Source: Desulforapulum autotrophicum
GTDB lineage: Bacteria; Desulfobacterota; Desulfobacteria; Desulfobacterales; Desulfolunaceae
Direction of reading: 5' to 3'
Length of the DNA: 64,000 nucleotides
NCBI GenBank assembly: GCA_020723285.1
Contig: DYJE01000027.1
Span: 1-64,000 of the forward strand
Below are positions 8,372 through 17,203 of this stretch, one piece after another; positions within the stretch are counted from its first letter, which is position 1; every line of letters begins with the position of its first letter. The translations under genes were made by a program, and so were the position numbers. The notes below the pieces were generated by a model. It was given only the letters and a program-made list of their open reading frames with translations, did no database searches and was not told where the DNA came from.

Positions 8372-9511
8372 TCAGATCCTCCTCAGGGCGTCGACGATGT
8401 TGAGCCGCATGGCCAGAAAGGCCGGAACAAAGCCGGACACAAGGCCCACGGCAACGGAAACCCCCACACCCAGAAACGCGGTTTGATTTTCGAGAACGAA
8501 CACCGGTAAAAGGCCGTGGGTGGGATCGCCGCCCAGAGTGAACAGCTTGCACAGGAGAAGCCCCACGATCCCGCCCGTCACGGCATAGCCCACGGATTCC
8601 GCAAGGATCAGTGAGAAAATCAGGGGCGATCCGAAGCCCATGGCCTTCAATACGGCGATTTCATTGGTTCTTTCCCGGATGGACAAGGACATGTTGCTGC
8701 CGGTGATCAGAAGCAGGGTGAACATGACCACGCTGCCCACAATGAGAATGATCAGCTTGATGTTGCCGAACTGCTTGACGAACCCGGCCATGAACTCTTT
8801 TTCCGTTTCGGTGGTGGTTTCAAAAGGGGAATTGGCGAAACGGCCGTCAATGACCTGGATGGTCCGGGGCGCGATGTCCGGGTTTTCGACCTTCACCGTG
8901 TACCATCCGGCGTAATCTTTCTGAAATGGCGTCCGCTCGTTCAGGTAGTTGAAATGAAACCAGAACTGCGTGGTGTCGTCCGCTTCACGCTTTCCGTCGT
9001 AGACGCCCCGGATGGTGAAATCCCAGAGCCCCCGGTATATGGTGGCCTGGATGGGAATCCGGTCGCCGACCTTCCAGCCGAACCGGTCAAGGATCTTCCG
9101 GCCCACGATACAGCCCTGACGGTCCTGTTCAAAGTTTTTCCATTCCTGGTCATTTACCACGAATTCCGGATACATGGCCCGCCAGGTCGGAACGTCGATG
9201 GCGAACTGGGGGAAAAAATTTTTCGGATCTTTGTAAACCCCGCCGAACCAGGTGGCGAACGTGACGCTGCTGATTCCGTCAATCTGTTTCAGTTTTTCCT
9301 TGTACGATACCGGCAGGGGCATGATGAGGGAGGTCTTGTTACGGACGATCAGGCGGTCCACCCCGGCGACTTCCACGCCCTGGTTGAACGCCAGATGAAT
9401 CACGCCGAGAAGGCCGAACAGGAACAGCGCCACAGCGAAAGACCCCACGGTCAGAACGGATCTCATTTTTTTACGGCCGATATTGGCGATGAGAAGGGGC
9501 AGGTATTTCAT
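8372..9511 (-). CDS. ABC transporter permease, MacB/FtsX family (first)
   Basis: A 379-residue paralogue of the next gene: N-terminal helix (MRSVLTVGSFAVALFLFGLLGVIHLAF), a large periplasmic domain, and three C-terminal helices with ISIRERTNEIAVLKAMGFGSPLIFSLILAESV-type FtsX signature near residue 280. With its partner it would form a heterodimeric MacB-like export complex. It overlaps the ATPase stop by 4 bp (ATGA) and is followed after 2 bp by the second permease, showing tight coupling. The substrate is unknown; drugs, lipoproteins, toxins or lipids are all handled by this group. Confidence 0.88.
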   Translation of the reverse strand: MKYLPLLIANIGRKKMRSVLTVGSFAVALFLFGLLGVIHLAFNQGVEVAGVDRLIVRNKTSLIMPLPVSYKEKLKQIDGISSVTFATWFGGVYKDPKNFFPQFAIDVPTWRAMYPEFVVNDQEWKNFEQDRQGCIVGRKILDRFGWKVGDRIPIQATIYRGLWDFTIRGVYDGKREADDTTQFWFHFNYLNERTPFQKDYAGWYTVKVENPDIAPRTIQVIDGRFANSPFETTTETEKEFMAGFVKQFGNIKLIILIVGSVVMFTLLLITGSNMSLSIRERTNEIAVLKAMGFGSPLIFSLILAESVGYAVTGGIVGLLLCKLFTLGGDPTHGLLPVFVLENQTAFLGVGVSVAVGLVSGFVPAFLAMRLNIVDALRRI

Positions 9512-10221
9512 GCGGCTCCTCCGTCAAAATGGGCCAGCTCCCCTTTTTCAAGGTGGAACCGGACTTTGGCCTGATTGGCGGCCAGGGGGTCGTGGGTCAC
9601 CATGAGCACCGTTTTTTCATGTTCGTTCACGAGCCGCGTCAGGAGATCCAGGATTTCATTGGCGCTTTTGCGGTCCAGGTCTCCGGTGGGTTCGTCGCAC
9701 AGCAAAAACGTGGGGTCCGTGACAATGGCCCGGGCGATGGCCACACGCTGTTCCTGGCCGCCTGAAAGCTGCCGGGGGTAATGGCTCATCCGGTCGGCCA
9801 ACCCCACGATGGCAAGGGCGGTCTCCACATGCCTTCTCCGTTCCTTTTTGGACAGCCGGGTCAGGAGAAGGGGCAGTTCCACGTTCTGGAACGCGGTCAT
9901 GACCGGGATGAGGTTGTACAGCTGAAATATGAAACCCACATGACGGGCGCGCCAGTCGGTGAGCTTTTTTTCAGGCATGCGGGCGATGTCTTCGTTTTCG
10001 ATGAGGATCTGGCCCTTCGACGGAACGTCCAGCCCCCCCAGGAGGTTGAGGAGCGTGGTCTTTCCCGACCCGCTGGGTCCCATGAACGCCGCGAAGTCTC
10101 CTTTGCATATGGAGAGGTTGACGCCTTTCAGCACATCGATGGTTTCGCTTCCCCGCGTGTAGTTTTTGTGAATGTCTATCAGGGTGATCAGGGTTTCTTT
10201 GGGATTTGATATGTTTTCCAT
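9508..10221 (-). CDS. ABC transporter ATP-binding protein, MacB/LolD type
   Basis: A 237-residue cytoplasmic ATPase with Walker A GPSGSGKTT near residue 51, a Q-loop in FIFQLYNLIPVMTAFQNVELPL, signature LSGGQEQRVAIARAI, Walker B FLLCDEPTGDLD and the H-loop VTHD. The short core with the TGDLD motif is typical of LolD/MacB ATPases that pair with FtsX permeases. The frame is open to 10308, but the ATG at 10221 begins the normal family N-terminus and clears the adaptor gene's stop at 10277. It overlaps the first permease by an ATGA tetranucleotide. Confidence 0.93.
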   Translation of the reverse strand: MENISNPKETLITLIDIHKNYTRGSETIDVLKGVNLSICKGDFAAFMGPSGSGKTTLLNLLGGLDVPSKGQILIENEDIARMPEKKLTDWRARHVGFIFQLYNLIPVMTAFQNVELPLLLTRLSKKERRRHVETALAIVGLADRMSHYPRQLSGGQEQRVAIARAIVTDPTFLLCDEPTGDLDRKSANEILDLLTRLVNEHEKTVLMVTHDPLAANQAKVRFHLEKGELAHFDGGAA

Positions 10222-10276
10222 GGTCTTTTCCGCTTCATTGGGGTGGTTTTTAAAATATGGTTTCGAATCTTTTTGT

Positions 10277-11620
10277 CTATTTGGACAATCTGACACGCTC
10301 TCCGTCATGCAGTTTTTCGACCCCGCTTACGGCGACCTGTTCGCCGGGCAGGAGGCCGGCCAGGATCTCCACGGTTTTTCCTTCGGAAGATCCCGTTCTC
10401 ACCGGACGCCGTTCCACCCGGCCATCCGTGTACACGAACACGGCGGTCTCACCGCCTTTTTCCGCAACGGATACGGACGGGACCCTGACACGTTCCGCAG
10501 CCTGGACCGGCTTTTCATCCTTTTCGATAAACGAGACTTTCACGCCCATGTCCGGCAGGATTTTCGGGTCAAGGGATTCGAAGGCGAGCCGAACCTTGAC
10601 CGTGGCTTTCTGGCGGTCCGCGGTGGGGATGATGGTCCGGATCGACGAAGGAATCCGCCAGTCCGGGTAAGCGTCAAGGGTGGCCGTGGCTTTCTGGCCT
10701 TTTTTCAACCTGGCAATGTAGGATTCGTTGATATCCACCTCGATTTCAAGGGAATCCATGTCCACGACCGTGACGATCCCCGTTCGGGTGTACCCGCCTC
10801 CGGCGGAACCCGGAGCCACGATTTCACCCATCTGGGCGTCCTTTGACACCACAATGCCCGAAAACGGTGCGGTAACCGTGTAATTGGCCAGTTCCTGCTT
10901 CATTTCAGCCAGACGGTTCCGGGAGACGTCGACCTGTTTCCGGGCGGCGTTAAGGCGGGAGGCCAGAGCGTCGAACTGGGCTTTGGAATCGTCCACTTCT
11001 CTGGCCGTGATGTTTTCCGATGCCCTCAGGTTTCTGTTCCTGACATAATTTTGTTCAGCGTTTTTCATGGTCACGCGGATTTCGGACACCGAAGCTTCCG
11101 ACGATGCCACCTCCGCCGTGAGGGTCCGGATCGTGGCCCGGATGTTGGCGTCGTCCAGCCGTGCCAGGATTTCCCCTTTTTTCACACGGGTGCCTTCGTC
11201 AACCCGAAGTTCGGTGATCTGTCCGGTGATTTTCGCTGAAATGGTGGCTCTGCGTCTGGGAGTGACGTATCCGCTGGCGTCGAGGACGGTCCGTTCCCCG
11301 CCATCCGCGATCTTTTCGGCCACCGCCACGGTGATGACCGGGCCTTGTCTTTCAAAAAAAACCACTGAAGCGACCGTCGCCGACACCATCAGGACCGCCG
11401 CGAACAGAACAACGGACTTTTTACCCATGCCGCGCTTCGTCTTGTCTGCAGGTGAAATGCGGAGCAAAGAGATATCGGGCCGTGTACCGGAATTGTCGGG
11501 TGTCTGCATGGCCATACCGATTAAATTTTTATGTGATAACGAATTGAAAAGGCGTTGCCGGGAAACAGGCATCAGACCCGATTCCCAATAATGACGTTCA
11601 TCCTTGTTTCGGCTATTCAC
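10277..11620 (-). CDS. Periplasmic adaptor (HlyD/MacA-type membrane fusion protein)
   Basis: A protein of up to 447 residues with one membrane anchor (KKSVVLFAAVLMVSATVASVVFF), then a lipoyl/barrel-sandwich half GYVTPRRRATISAKITGQI with VDEGTRVKKGEILARLD, a coiled-coil hairpin (residues ~170-240), the second lipoyl half YTVTAPFSGIVVSKDAQMGE, a beta-barrel domain and a membrane-proximal domain. It would link the FtsX-type permeases to an outer-membrane channel, though no TolC gene is in the window. The start is uncertain: GTG at 11620 has an AAGG site and is closest to the upstream gene; ATGs at 11515, 11509 or 11428 also fit and would shorten the cytoplasmic tail. Confidence 0.88.
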   Translation of the reverse strand: MNSRNKDERHYWESGLMPVSRQRLFNSLSHKNLIGMAMQTPDNSGTRPDISLLRISPADKTKRGMGKKSVVLFAAVLMVSATVASVVFFERQGPVITVAVAEKIADGGERTVLDASGYVTPRRRATISAKITGQITELRVDEGTRVKKGEILARLDDANIRATIRTLTAEVASSEASVSEIRVTMKNAEQNYVRNRNLRASENITAREVDDSKAQFDALASRLNAARKQVDVSRNRLAEMKQELANYTVTAPFSGIVVSKDAQMGEIVAPGSAGGGYTRTGIVTVVDMDSLEIEVDINESYIARLKKGQKATATLDAYPDWRIPSSIRTIIPTADRQKATVKVRLAFESLDPKILPDMGVKVSFIEKDEKPVQAAERVRVPSVSVAEKGGETAVFVYTDGRVERRPVRTGSSEGKTVEILAGLLPGEQVAVSGVEKLHDGERVRLSK

Positions 11621-11687
11621 ATAACCTTGTCAACGGTTTTTTCACGGGATGCATCCCTTATGATGACTTATACAGAAGGGTGACATG

Positions 11688-12512
11688 TTACGCCGGTCTT
11701 TCAGGCCCTTTGTAGATCCTTCGGATGTTCAGGTCGGTCACGAAGCGGCTGAGGGCGGGAAACCAGCGGTTTACGGTTTCCACAAGCCTCGCGGTCCGGC
11801 CCGGAACGATGAGGTATCGGTTTTTACGAAGACCTGCCATGGTTTCATCGGCCACCCGGTCCAGCGGGAGAACGGGGACAGTCTGGGTCATGGCTTTGTT
11901 TTCGCGGGTTCTGTAGGTGTTCAGCTCGTCGACCATGGGGGAGTCGAATTCGCCGGGACAGACCAGGTGAAGGATGATATTCCGGGGCTTCAGCTCGCAG
12001 CGCAGGGTGTCGGTGAGACCCACCAGGGCGAATTTGGCCGAACAATAGGCCGTGTAGCCGAAAGAGCCGATCTTGCCGCCCAGAGAGGCGATGTTGACGA
12101 TCCGGCCGCCGCCTTTCCGGTTGAAATACGGAAGGACGGCGCGGATGGCGTGAATGATTCCGAACAGGTTGATGTCCATGACATTCCTAAACGTGTCCAT
12201 GTCAAGGGTTTCGAAATAACCCTCTTTCAGGATGCCGGCGGAATTGACGAGAATGTCCGGGGGGCCCAGGGTGTGGGCGAGTTTTTCAAAGGCCCTTTCC
12301 ACCGCATCCAAGTCCGACACGTCGCAGGGCATGGCGGTGACAATCTGTCGGGGTCCGGCCAGCTCGGCCAATTCCGATCTCACCGCTTCAAGCTTTTGGG
12401 GATCCCTGGCCACAAGCCCCACATGTGCGCCTTCGGCGAGAAACCGTTTTGCCAGAGCCTTTCCAAGACCGCTGGAACCTCCGGTAATGATGACGCTGCG
12501 GTTTTCGAACAT
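11688..12512 (-). CDS. Short-chain dehydrogenase/reductase (KDSR-like)
   Basis: A 274-residue classical SDR: nucleotide-binding TGGSSGLGKALA at residues ~10-21, LVARD after beta-2 (NADP preference), CDVSD, NSAGI, catalytic serine in NIASLGGKIG and the YTAYCSAK tyrosine/lysine pair. The TGGSSGLGKA and LVAR blocks and the overall size resemble 3-ketodihydrosphingosine reductases, so a role in sphingoid or other long-chain lipid synthesis is conceivable, but SDR substrates cannot be read from sequence. The gene follows the DUF362 gene by 27 bp and precedes the export genes, which suggests that a product made by the SDR may be exported by the ABC complex. Confidence 0.85.
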   Translation of the reverse strand: MFENRSVIITGGSSGLGKALAKRFLAEGAHVGLVARDPQKLEAVRSELAELAGPRQIVTAMPCDVSDLDAVERAFEKLAHTLGPPDILVNSAGILKEGYFETLDMDTFRNVMDINLFGIIHAIRAVLPYFNRKGGGRIVNIASLGGKIGSFGYTAYCSAKFALVGLTDTLRCELKPRNIILHLVCPGEFDSPMVDELNTYRTRENKAMTQTVPVLPLDRVADETMAGLRKNRYLIVPGRTARLVETVNRWFPALSRFVTDLNIRRIYKGPERPA

Positions 12513-12539
12513 GGCCGTTCTCCTTTTTTAAGTTTTGGG

Positions 12540-13955
12540 TCAGATCCGTTTCAGAAGCCCATGGGTGATGAAATGCCAGAGATCCTGGACATATCTTCCG
12601 GAAATGGTTTTGCGGAACGAGGCTCTCATGGCAGCCGCCACAAAGCCGGACATGAATCGGGGGTTGAGCGAGAGGGATTTCAACCCCAGCTTGTGACCGA
12701 TGGCGAGGTTCATGTCCGTCGTGGTGGTGAAACATTTGTCGATGCGTGCGATCTTTTTCGCCCGGACCACCTCGGCTTTGGCGCAGCTGCCGATGAAAAA
12801 CACCTCGTGGCCCCTGGCGTCGATCTGTTCCGTGCAGTTGCCCACCACGAAAACCACCGGTTTCGCCTTCTCGAAGGCCGCACTTCCGTTCAGGGTTTCC
12901 ATGGCCGAGAGAAACATCTTGAGGCCCATGACGCATCCGGTTTTGCAGCGGTCGTCCTTTCCGGGATGGGACGGCCCCCACACGAACCGCATGGGGGATT
13001 TCATCCGGCTGAGTTCGAAGGAGATGTCCTGCCAGCGGTTGAAGTCCTCATCATGGGGAAGAAGTTTCGTGGCCCATGCGTCGAGTTCGGCGAGGCCGGT
13101 CACGTCACCTGAAAGGATGACGTCATCGAGGGCCGAGGGCATGTAACCCCGATCCGCGGCGACTTTCAGGTACGGCACATCGTCGATGCCCAGCCCCAGG
13201 AGTCGAGCACCCACCAGATCCACGGCCATGGGGTTCCTGCCCATGATCAAAAGGCCCAGTTTTCTCGGGGTGGGAAACGCCTCGTTGCCCACCCCCGCCT
13301 CGATGGCGTCCATGACGATGAAATCCGGGTAACCCGCGGAAAGGAGATCCACGATCTTCTCGTTCAGAAGGAAATCGTGGCGGATGGCCCGTTCGTCGTC
13401 GGAGCAGATGCCGATGTTCAGCTTCACCGCGCCGGTCATCCGGCCCACGCAATGGCTTTTCAACTTGGGAAGGTAGACTTTGGCCCCGGCTTTCGCCATT
13501 TTTCGGGGAATCCTGAGGGTATCGTGAACCGCGCCGCCCACGAACACGTTTTCCCTGGGCTCCTCGTCAATGCAGAAGATCCCCACGGGTTTCGAGGCGC
13601 TGTCCGCGACGGCCCTGATTTCGTCATAATAACCGGCGTGGGTGTAACAGAACCGTGTGGGAAACCCCATGGCGGAATTTTCGCCGAGGTCCACCCGTGA
13701 AACACCCGGCCGGCCCGACAACGCCAGAAGTGCCCCGCCCACGGCCTTTGGATGGGTGAACGCATGGGTCCCCATAGTGTCCGTGTCATAGGCGAACACC
13801 ACATTGGGTTTTACGAAAACGCCGCCTTCGGGTTCAAAGCCCAGGGCGTCCATGCCTTCTTCGACAAGCCGCCTGATCCGAGTTCTGTCATAGGTGTCGC
13901 AGGATTTGATGAAGACCCTGAAATCTTCATGCCCTGACGTTTTTTCTTTGTTCAT
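12540..13955 (-). CDS. DUF362 domain protein
   Basis: A 471-residue protein with the DUF362 core: VFVKPNVVFAYDTDTMGTHAFTHPKAV near residue 45, PKLKSHCVGRMTGAVKLNIG near 170, and IEAGVGNEAFPTP plus LLIMGRNPMAVDLVGARLLG near 230. DUF362 proteins are often iron-sulfur or flavin-linked, but the function is unsettled. The C-terminal third has spaced cysteines (DRCKTGC, VGNCTEQ, GSCAKAE, DKCFTT) that could bind a cluster. ATG at 13955 has a GGAGGAATGC site. It is the first gene of the leftward operon, divergent from the TetR gene, with the palindrome 14020-14033 between them. Confidence 0.8.
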   Translation of the reverse strand: MNKEKTSGHEDFRVFIKSCDTYDRTRIRRLVEEGMDALGFEPEGGVFVKPNVVFAYDTDTMGTHAFTHPKAVGGALLALSGRPGVSRVDLGENSAMGFPTRFCYTHAGYYDEIRAVADSASKPVGIFCIDEEPRENVFVGGAVHDTLRIPRKMAKAGAKVYLPKLKSHCVGRMTGAVKLNIGICSDDERAIRHDFLLNEKIVDLLSAGYPDFIVMDAIEAGVGNEAFPTPRKLGLLIMGRNPMAVDLVGARLLGLGIDDVPYLKVAADRGYMPSALDDVILSGDVTGLAELDAWATKLLPHDEDFNRWQDISFELSRMKSPMRFVWGPSHPGKDDRCKTGCVMGLKMFLSAMETLNGSAAFEKAKPVVFVVGNCTEQIDARGHEVFFIGSCAKAEVVRAKKIARIDKCFTTTTDMNLAIGHKLGLKSLSLNPRFMSGFVAAAMRASFRKTISGRYVQDLWHFITHGLLKRI

Positions 13956-14019
13956 GCATTCCTCCATCCCTAAGGCCATCAATCAATCACGTCTGCGGAT
14001 TCCGTTTGATGAATTTTTT

Positions 14020-14055
14020 TTGAACATGTTCAATTTAGAAACTCGTAGTGAGTTT
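14020..14055. promoter_or_regulatory. Candidate TetR operators between divergent genes
   Basis: TTGAACATGTTCAA (14020-14033) is a perfect 14-bp palindrome. Six bases later a second inverted repeat, AAACTC-GTAGT-GAGTTT (14039-14055), follows. Both lie in the 228-bp gap between the DUF362 operon start (13955) and the TetR start (14183), the usual place for a TetR repressor to control itself and its neighbour. Which repeat is bound is inference. Confidence 0.6.
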
Positions 14056-14182
14056 ATGGGCTGTTGTCAAGATTATTTTACGACCGCTTATTTTAATCTT
14101 TCCATTTTGCACCGATCAGGGCAGGATGTGTGACCAGAACAGAAACGCCTGCGGTAACAGGCTCAGACAGGAATGGATGGGA

Positions 14183-14842
14183 ATGAAACGCACCGAGAAA
14201 TCACAGGACCTTGTAAAAACCATCATCGAAACAAGCAGGGATCTTTTCCTGACCCTGGGTTACAGGAAAACCACGGTCCGCCAGATCATCGACCGGGTGG
14301 GCATCAACACCGGCTCCCTATATCATCACTTCCGGGACAAGGAGGATATCTTTCTCCACATCACCCGGACAACGTACAACGACTTCATCGCCTTCGCGGA
14401 CAGCCTGGCCGAAGGCGAAAACAGCGCCGTGAAATACGCCCTGACCCGCGCCCTGGAACTTCGGCTCATCGAAAACCATGACCGTATCGCCGAACTTTAC
14501 CTGGAAGCCTACAGCTCCCCACGGATCACCGCCATGATACATCCCGTGAACATGGCGCGGAACAAGGCGTTTTTCCACACCATAAACCCCGGATTCACCG
14601 ACGACGACTACGCCAACCGGACCATGGCCAAGCGGGGCATGCGGCTGATTTTCATCGCCGAGAGGGTGCATGAAGGGCCGGGCCGTTTCGACATACGCTG
14701 CCCTTTTATCCTTGAAACGTCCCTGACCCTCTTCAACGTTCCTATGGCGACCATTCGGGACGCTGTGGACAAAGCCCTTGAAATCTCGAAAAAACAGATC
14801 GGGGATATGAAACGGATGACGGAGGCCGGTACCGCTACCTGA
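14183..14842 (+). CDS. TetR/AcrR family transcriptional regulator
   Basis: About 219 residues. The N-terminal DNA-binding domain reads IIETSRDLFLTLGYRKTTVRQIIDRVGINTGSLYHHFRDKEDIFLHI, a standard TetR helix-turn-helix with the G-x-L-Y-x-H-F motif near residue 48. The C-terminal ligand domain is unassigned and binds an unknown effector. ATGs at 14177 and 14183 are close; 14183 has an AGGAA site at better spacing. The gene is divergent from the DUF362-SDR-ABC operon and is its likely local repressor. It runs rightward into a region of gene remnants before the island. Confidence 0.88.
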   Translation: MKRTEKSQDLVKTIIETSRDLFLTLGYRKTTVRQIIDRVGINTGSLYHHFRDKEDIFLHITRTTYNDFIAFADSLAEGENSAVKYALTRALELRLIENHDRIAELYLEAYSSPRITAMIHPVNMARNKAFFHTINPGFTDDDYANRTMAKRGMRLIFIAERVHEGPGRFDIRCPFILETSLTLFNVPMATIRDAVDKALEISKKQIGDMKRMTEAGTAT

Positions 14843-15023
14843 ACCGGTATTCAAAGGTGTTAGCGAAATACCACGGACCGGTAACGCCCACTGGAAGCAG
14901 GTCGTGCCAGCCGTGAATATCCACCCGGGCCACCCTCGCGGGCAGAGAGCCGGACACATCGACCATATTTTTTATACGATCGTCAATTGAACCGGAAAAC
15001 AGATCAGGACCTACCCGGGCCAA
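14835..15023 (-). other. Possible C-terminal gene remnant
   Basis: On the minus strand an open frame without a normal start reads SGSIDDRIKNMVDVSGSL near its middle and ends with VGVTGPWYFANTFEYRFR. Composition and the tidy end look protein-like, but I recognise no family. It overlaps the TetR stop by a few bases and shares DNA with the WD40-like remnant on the other strand, so at most one of the two is genuine at the overlap. It may be the tail of a gene cut off when neighbouring DNA was replaced. Confidence 0.2.
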
Positions 15024-15272
15024 ACAAGCGCCATTGATGTCAGCGTAAGAGGGCGGTATGCGCTTTTTGGCGGATGCATGGAATTCAGGCTTGTGGAATT
15101 GTCGACCGGAAAGGATGTCAGGAAAATCAGCAAAGACATTGAGGGGGGGCGCGCCATCCGTTTCAGCCCGGACGGACGGTTCGCCCTCGTGGGGGACAAC
15201 ACGTCAAAACCCAATATGGTCGTGGCATCGGAAACAACCGGGGCCATGTGTATTTTTACCACGACAGCGTAA
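15018..15272 (+). pseudogene. WD40/beta-propeller repeat remnant
   Basis: The frame reads GQTSAIDVSVRGRYALFGG, then FRLVELSTGKDVRKISK, then IRFSPDGRFALVGDN, two consecutive WD40-type blades (the FSPDGRFAL strand is diagnostic). There is no start codon in the right place, a stop lies upstream at 14988, and the frame ends at 15272. A shifted frame continues HIVSTLSGHTDLR up to ~15335, suggesting a frameshift. This is a fragment of a WD40 or TIR/kinase-WD40 type gene immediately left of the island's direct repeat. Confidence 0.45.
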
Positions 15273-15341
15273 ACGACATCGAAACCTTCGATGAGGTTCG
15301 GAATCACATCGTCTCGACGCTTTCAGGTCATACCGACCTCA

Positions 15342-15462
15342 GAATAGTGTGGGGAATGAAAAATTGACCCCAACAAAAAAGGCCCCTGGAATCATCCAAG
15401 AGCCTTGGTTTTAATGGTGGCGGACCCAACGGGAATCGAACCCGTGTTTCCGGCGTGAGAGG
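15342..15462. repeat. Left direct repeat of island (tRNA-Glu 3' end copy, attL-like)
   Basis: This 121-bp segment matches 24673-24793 with few mismatches. It holds the GAATAGTGTGGGGAAT block, a GGCCCCTGG/CCAAGAGCC hairpin and, from about 15418, the last ~45 nt of a tRNA-Glu gene in the minus orientation (T-arm and anticodon-arm half). Identity stops at 15462 in the anticodon region, so no functional tRNA remains here. The 15463-15596 stretch to hipA holds no gene; a short minus-strand reading (KNGHKERTQSG) might be an integrase tail, but I cannot support that. Confidence 0.85.
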
Positions 15463-15596
15463 GTGGAAGGCCGCTCCACAGGCTTATTTGACGAGGTTCT
15501 TCATTTTTGAGGTGGGCTATGATCAGGCCCCCTCATACCCCGATTGTGTCCGCTCCTTGTGTCCGTTTTTGCCTCTGAAATTCGCCACGGCATTCG

Positions 15597-16913
15597 TTAT
15601 TTCAAACGAATGAAACGATCCCGCGCCTGCTTCATCCCGTCGAAAACGGACCGGGCCATATCGCCTGGAAAGTCCGGGGGCAATTGACCGGCGGTCCGCT
15701 CAATCACATCATCCATCTCCTGAAGAAGGCCGGTCATCATCATCTCCATGTCACGGGCCGGAAAACGGCAGGTCCGGGCCGTCGACATGAAATGCCGTGG
15801 CAGAACGCTTTCCCAGAGATAGTGGGCGTGTTTTCCCTTGAACGCCATGGCCATTTTCATTTTTTTAAGTTCAATCTGCCGGTTCGAGAGAAGGGGATAG
15901 GCGGACATCACATCATAAACCGGCGCAAGGGAATACCCGCCGCCCGGCATCAGAAAAATGCTGAAATTTTTTGCGTGACCGTCAATGGCCCCGAGCAGCC
16001 AGAACAAAACCTGTGTCTTTAAAAACAGATGCCTGTCGGAAAAGGCATTCGCGGACCCGAGAAGCAGGGTCATGATCCGTTCCATTCCGGGCCCGCCGTC
16101 GCTTTCGTATTTCAGCGCCGGAGGAATGGACAGGGCCTGGCACATGTCCTCCTGGGGTAGCCGGATCAGCCAGGAACGGTCGGCGGACCATCTCCGGTCA
16201 AACCGTGTCACCGAAAGGACCTTCACATCCTCGAAAGACAGGATTGAGGCGTCTGCCGCAGGAATTCCGTAAGCCTTGAGAATCAGGTGGCACAGCCATT
16301 CATTTTCAACACTGCCGGTCAGGTCCAGTCCGCTGTGGGCGATCCGGCCGATGGGAAGCTTGAAGATGTGACTGGTGGGCGTAACGCCCATGGGCCGGAA
16401 CCACCTTTCATTCATTTTGAGGAGCGCCGTTTTTTCCTGGGCTCCGGCTATGGATATCCGGAATTTGTCATCGTTCATTCCCAGGGGCATGGTGGAATAA
16501 TGTCGCAGAAGGTCAGCGATTTGCGAATCGTTCAGGGGAACGGCATCAATGCTGCGGACATCCATCTCACCCGCATCATCCGGCAGCAGTTGAAGCGCGC
16601 CCACGCAGTCGCGGCCCACATGCCAAAGAAGATCGAAACACCGGTTGCTTTTTGCACCGAACCGGGCCTGAATGCGGTTTCGTATGGGCTGGCTGTCCGG
16701 CAGCAGGTTATCGAAAAAACTTTCGACCCCATCGCCGCTGTAAACGTTCTGGCCGAGAGGCATGGACAAGGATATCGGGCGTTTCTCCTCGGAATGCATC
16801 CAATCGTCATGATACTCGAAACGCAGACTGCCCGCAGATGTCCGGGTCAGGGTGCCAACCTTCTGCCCGTTCATGAAAAGATAAAGATCCGCTGAAAGCC
16901 GGGGCCGTCCCAT
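15597..16913 (-). CDS. hipA: HipA-family serine/threonine kinase toxin
   Basis: A 438-residue HipA: N-terminal couple-hipA domain (SLSMPLGQNVYSG, FFDNLLPDSQPIR), then the kinase domain with the P-loop RISIAGAQEKTALL (its serine is the autophosphorylation site in E. coli HipA), catalytic AIDGHAKNFSIF near residue 318 and metal-binding LAPVYDVMSA near 342. All key residues are present, so it should be active. HipA phosphorylates tRNA synthetases (GltX in E. coli), causing growth arrest and persistence. The ATG overlaps the hipB stop by one base (TAATG), typical of coupled toxin-antitoxin genes. Location in a tRNA-Glu island is notable given that GltX charges tRNA-Glu. It is followed leftward by the attL-like repeat. 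Confidence 0.93.
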   Translation of the reverse strand: MGRPRLSADLYLFMNGQKVGTLTRTSAGSLRFEYHDDWMHSEEKRPISLSMPLGQNVYSGDGVESFFDNLLPDSQPIRNRIQARFGAKSNRCFDLLWHVGRDCVGALQLLPDDAGEMDVRSIDAVPLNDSQIADLLRHYSTMPLGMNDDKFRISIAGAQEKTALLKMNERWFRPMGVTPTSHIFKLPIGRIAHSGLDLTGSVENEWLCHLILKAYGIPAADASILSFEDVKVLSVTRFDRRWSADRSWLIRLPQEDMCQALSIPPALKYESDGGPGMERIMTLLLGSANAFSDRHLFLKTQVLFWLLGAIDGHAKNFSIFLMPGGGYSLAPVYDVMSAYPLLSNRQIELKKMKMAMAFKGKHAHYLWESVLPRHFMSTARTCRFPARDMEMMMTGLLQEMDDVIERTAGQLPPDFPGDMARSVFDGMKQARDRFIRLK

Positions 16914-17164
16914 TACCAGACATCCCCTAAATCATCGCCGGACGGTTTCCGGCGGGGTTGAACGACCAGCTCAAGTTCAAGGGCCGACAACAGCCGGAAG
17001 AGCGTGCCCAGCCCCGTGCCCGGATTCCCTTTTTCGATTTTCGAAATGGTATGTTGTTCCATTCCCACGGCATGGCCCACCGCTTTCTGGGAAAGCCCTT
17101 TATCTTTTCTCGCGGCCCTTAGAGTGAGCCCAAGGCTTTCCGGTGAAACGACCTTCTGAATCAT
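16913..17164 (-). CDS. hipB: HipB-like XRE-family antitoxin
   Basis: An 83-residue protein with an XRE helix-turn-helix: LGLTLRAARKDKGLSQKAVGHAVGMEQHTISKIEKG, then a beta strand LELELVVQPR typical of HipB dimers. HipB neutralises HipA and represses the operon by binding spaced operators; three related sequence boxes lie just upstream (17204-17276). A GAGGG element precedes the ATG at 17164. Gene order antitoxin-toxin with one-base overlap supports the pair. Confidence 0.92.
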   Translation of the reverse strand: MIQKVVSPESLGLTLRAARKDKGLSQKAVGHAVGMEQHTISKIEKGNPGTGLGTLFRLLSALELELVVQPRRKPSGDDLGDVW

Positions 17165-17203
17165 GGCAACCCTCTTTTTCAGGTGAATAGTCCGTCAGGA
17201 CAT

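Noticed and set aside
11685-13112. Long plus-strand open frame of 475 codons opposite the SDR and DUF362 genes
   Set aside because: It is the antisense shadow of two clearly recognised genes; its composition (histidine/glycine-rich) is that of a reversed coding strand.
15418-15462. A second tRNA-Glu gene at the left island border
   Set aside because: Only the T-arm and part of the anticodon arm are present; the 5' half and acceptor strand are missing.
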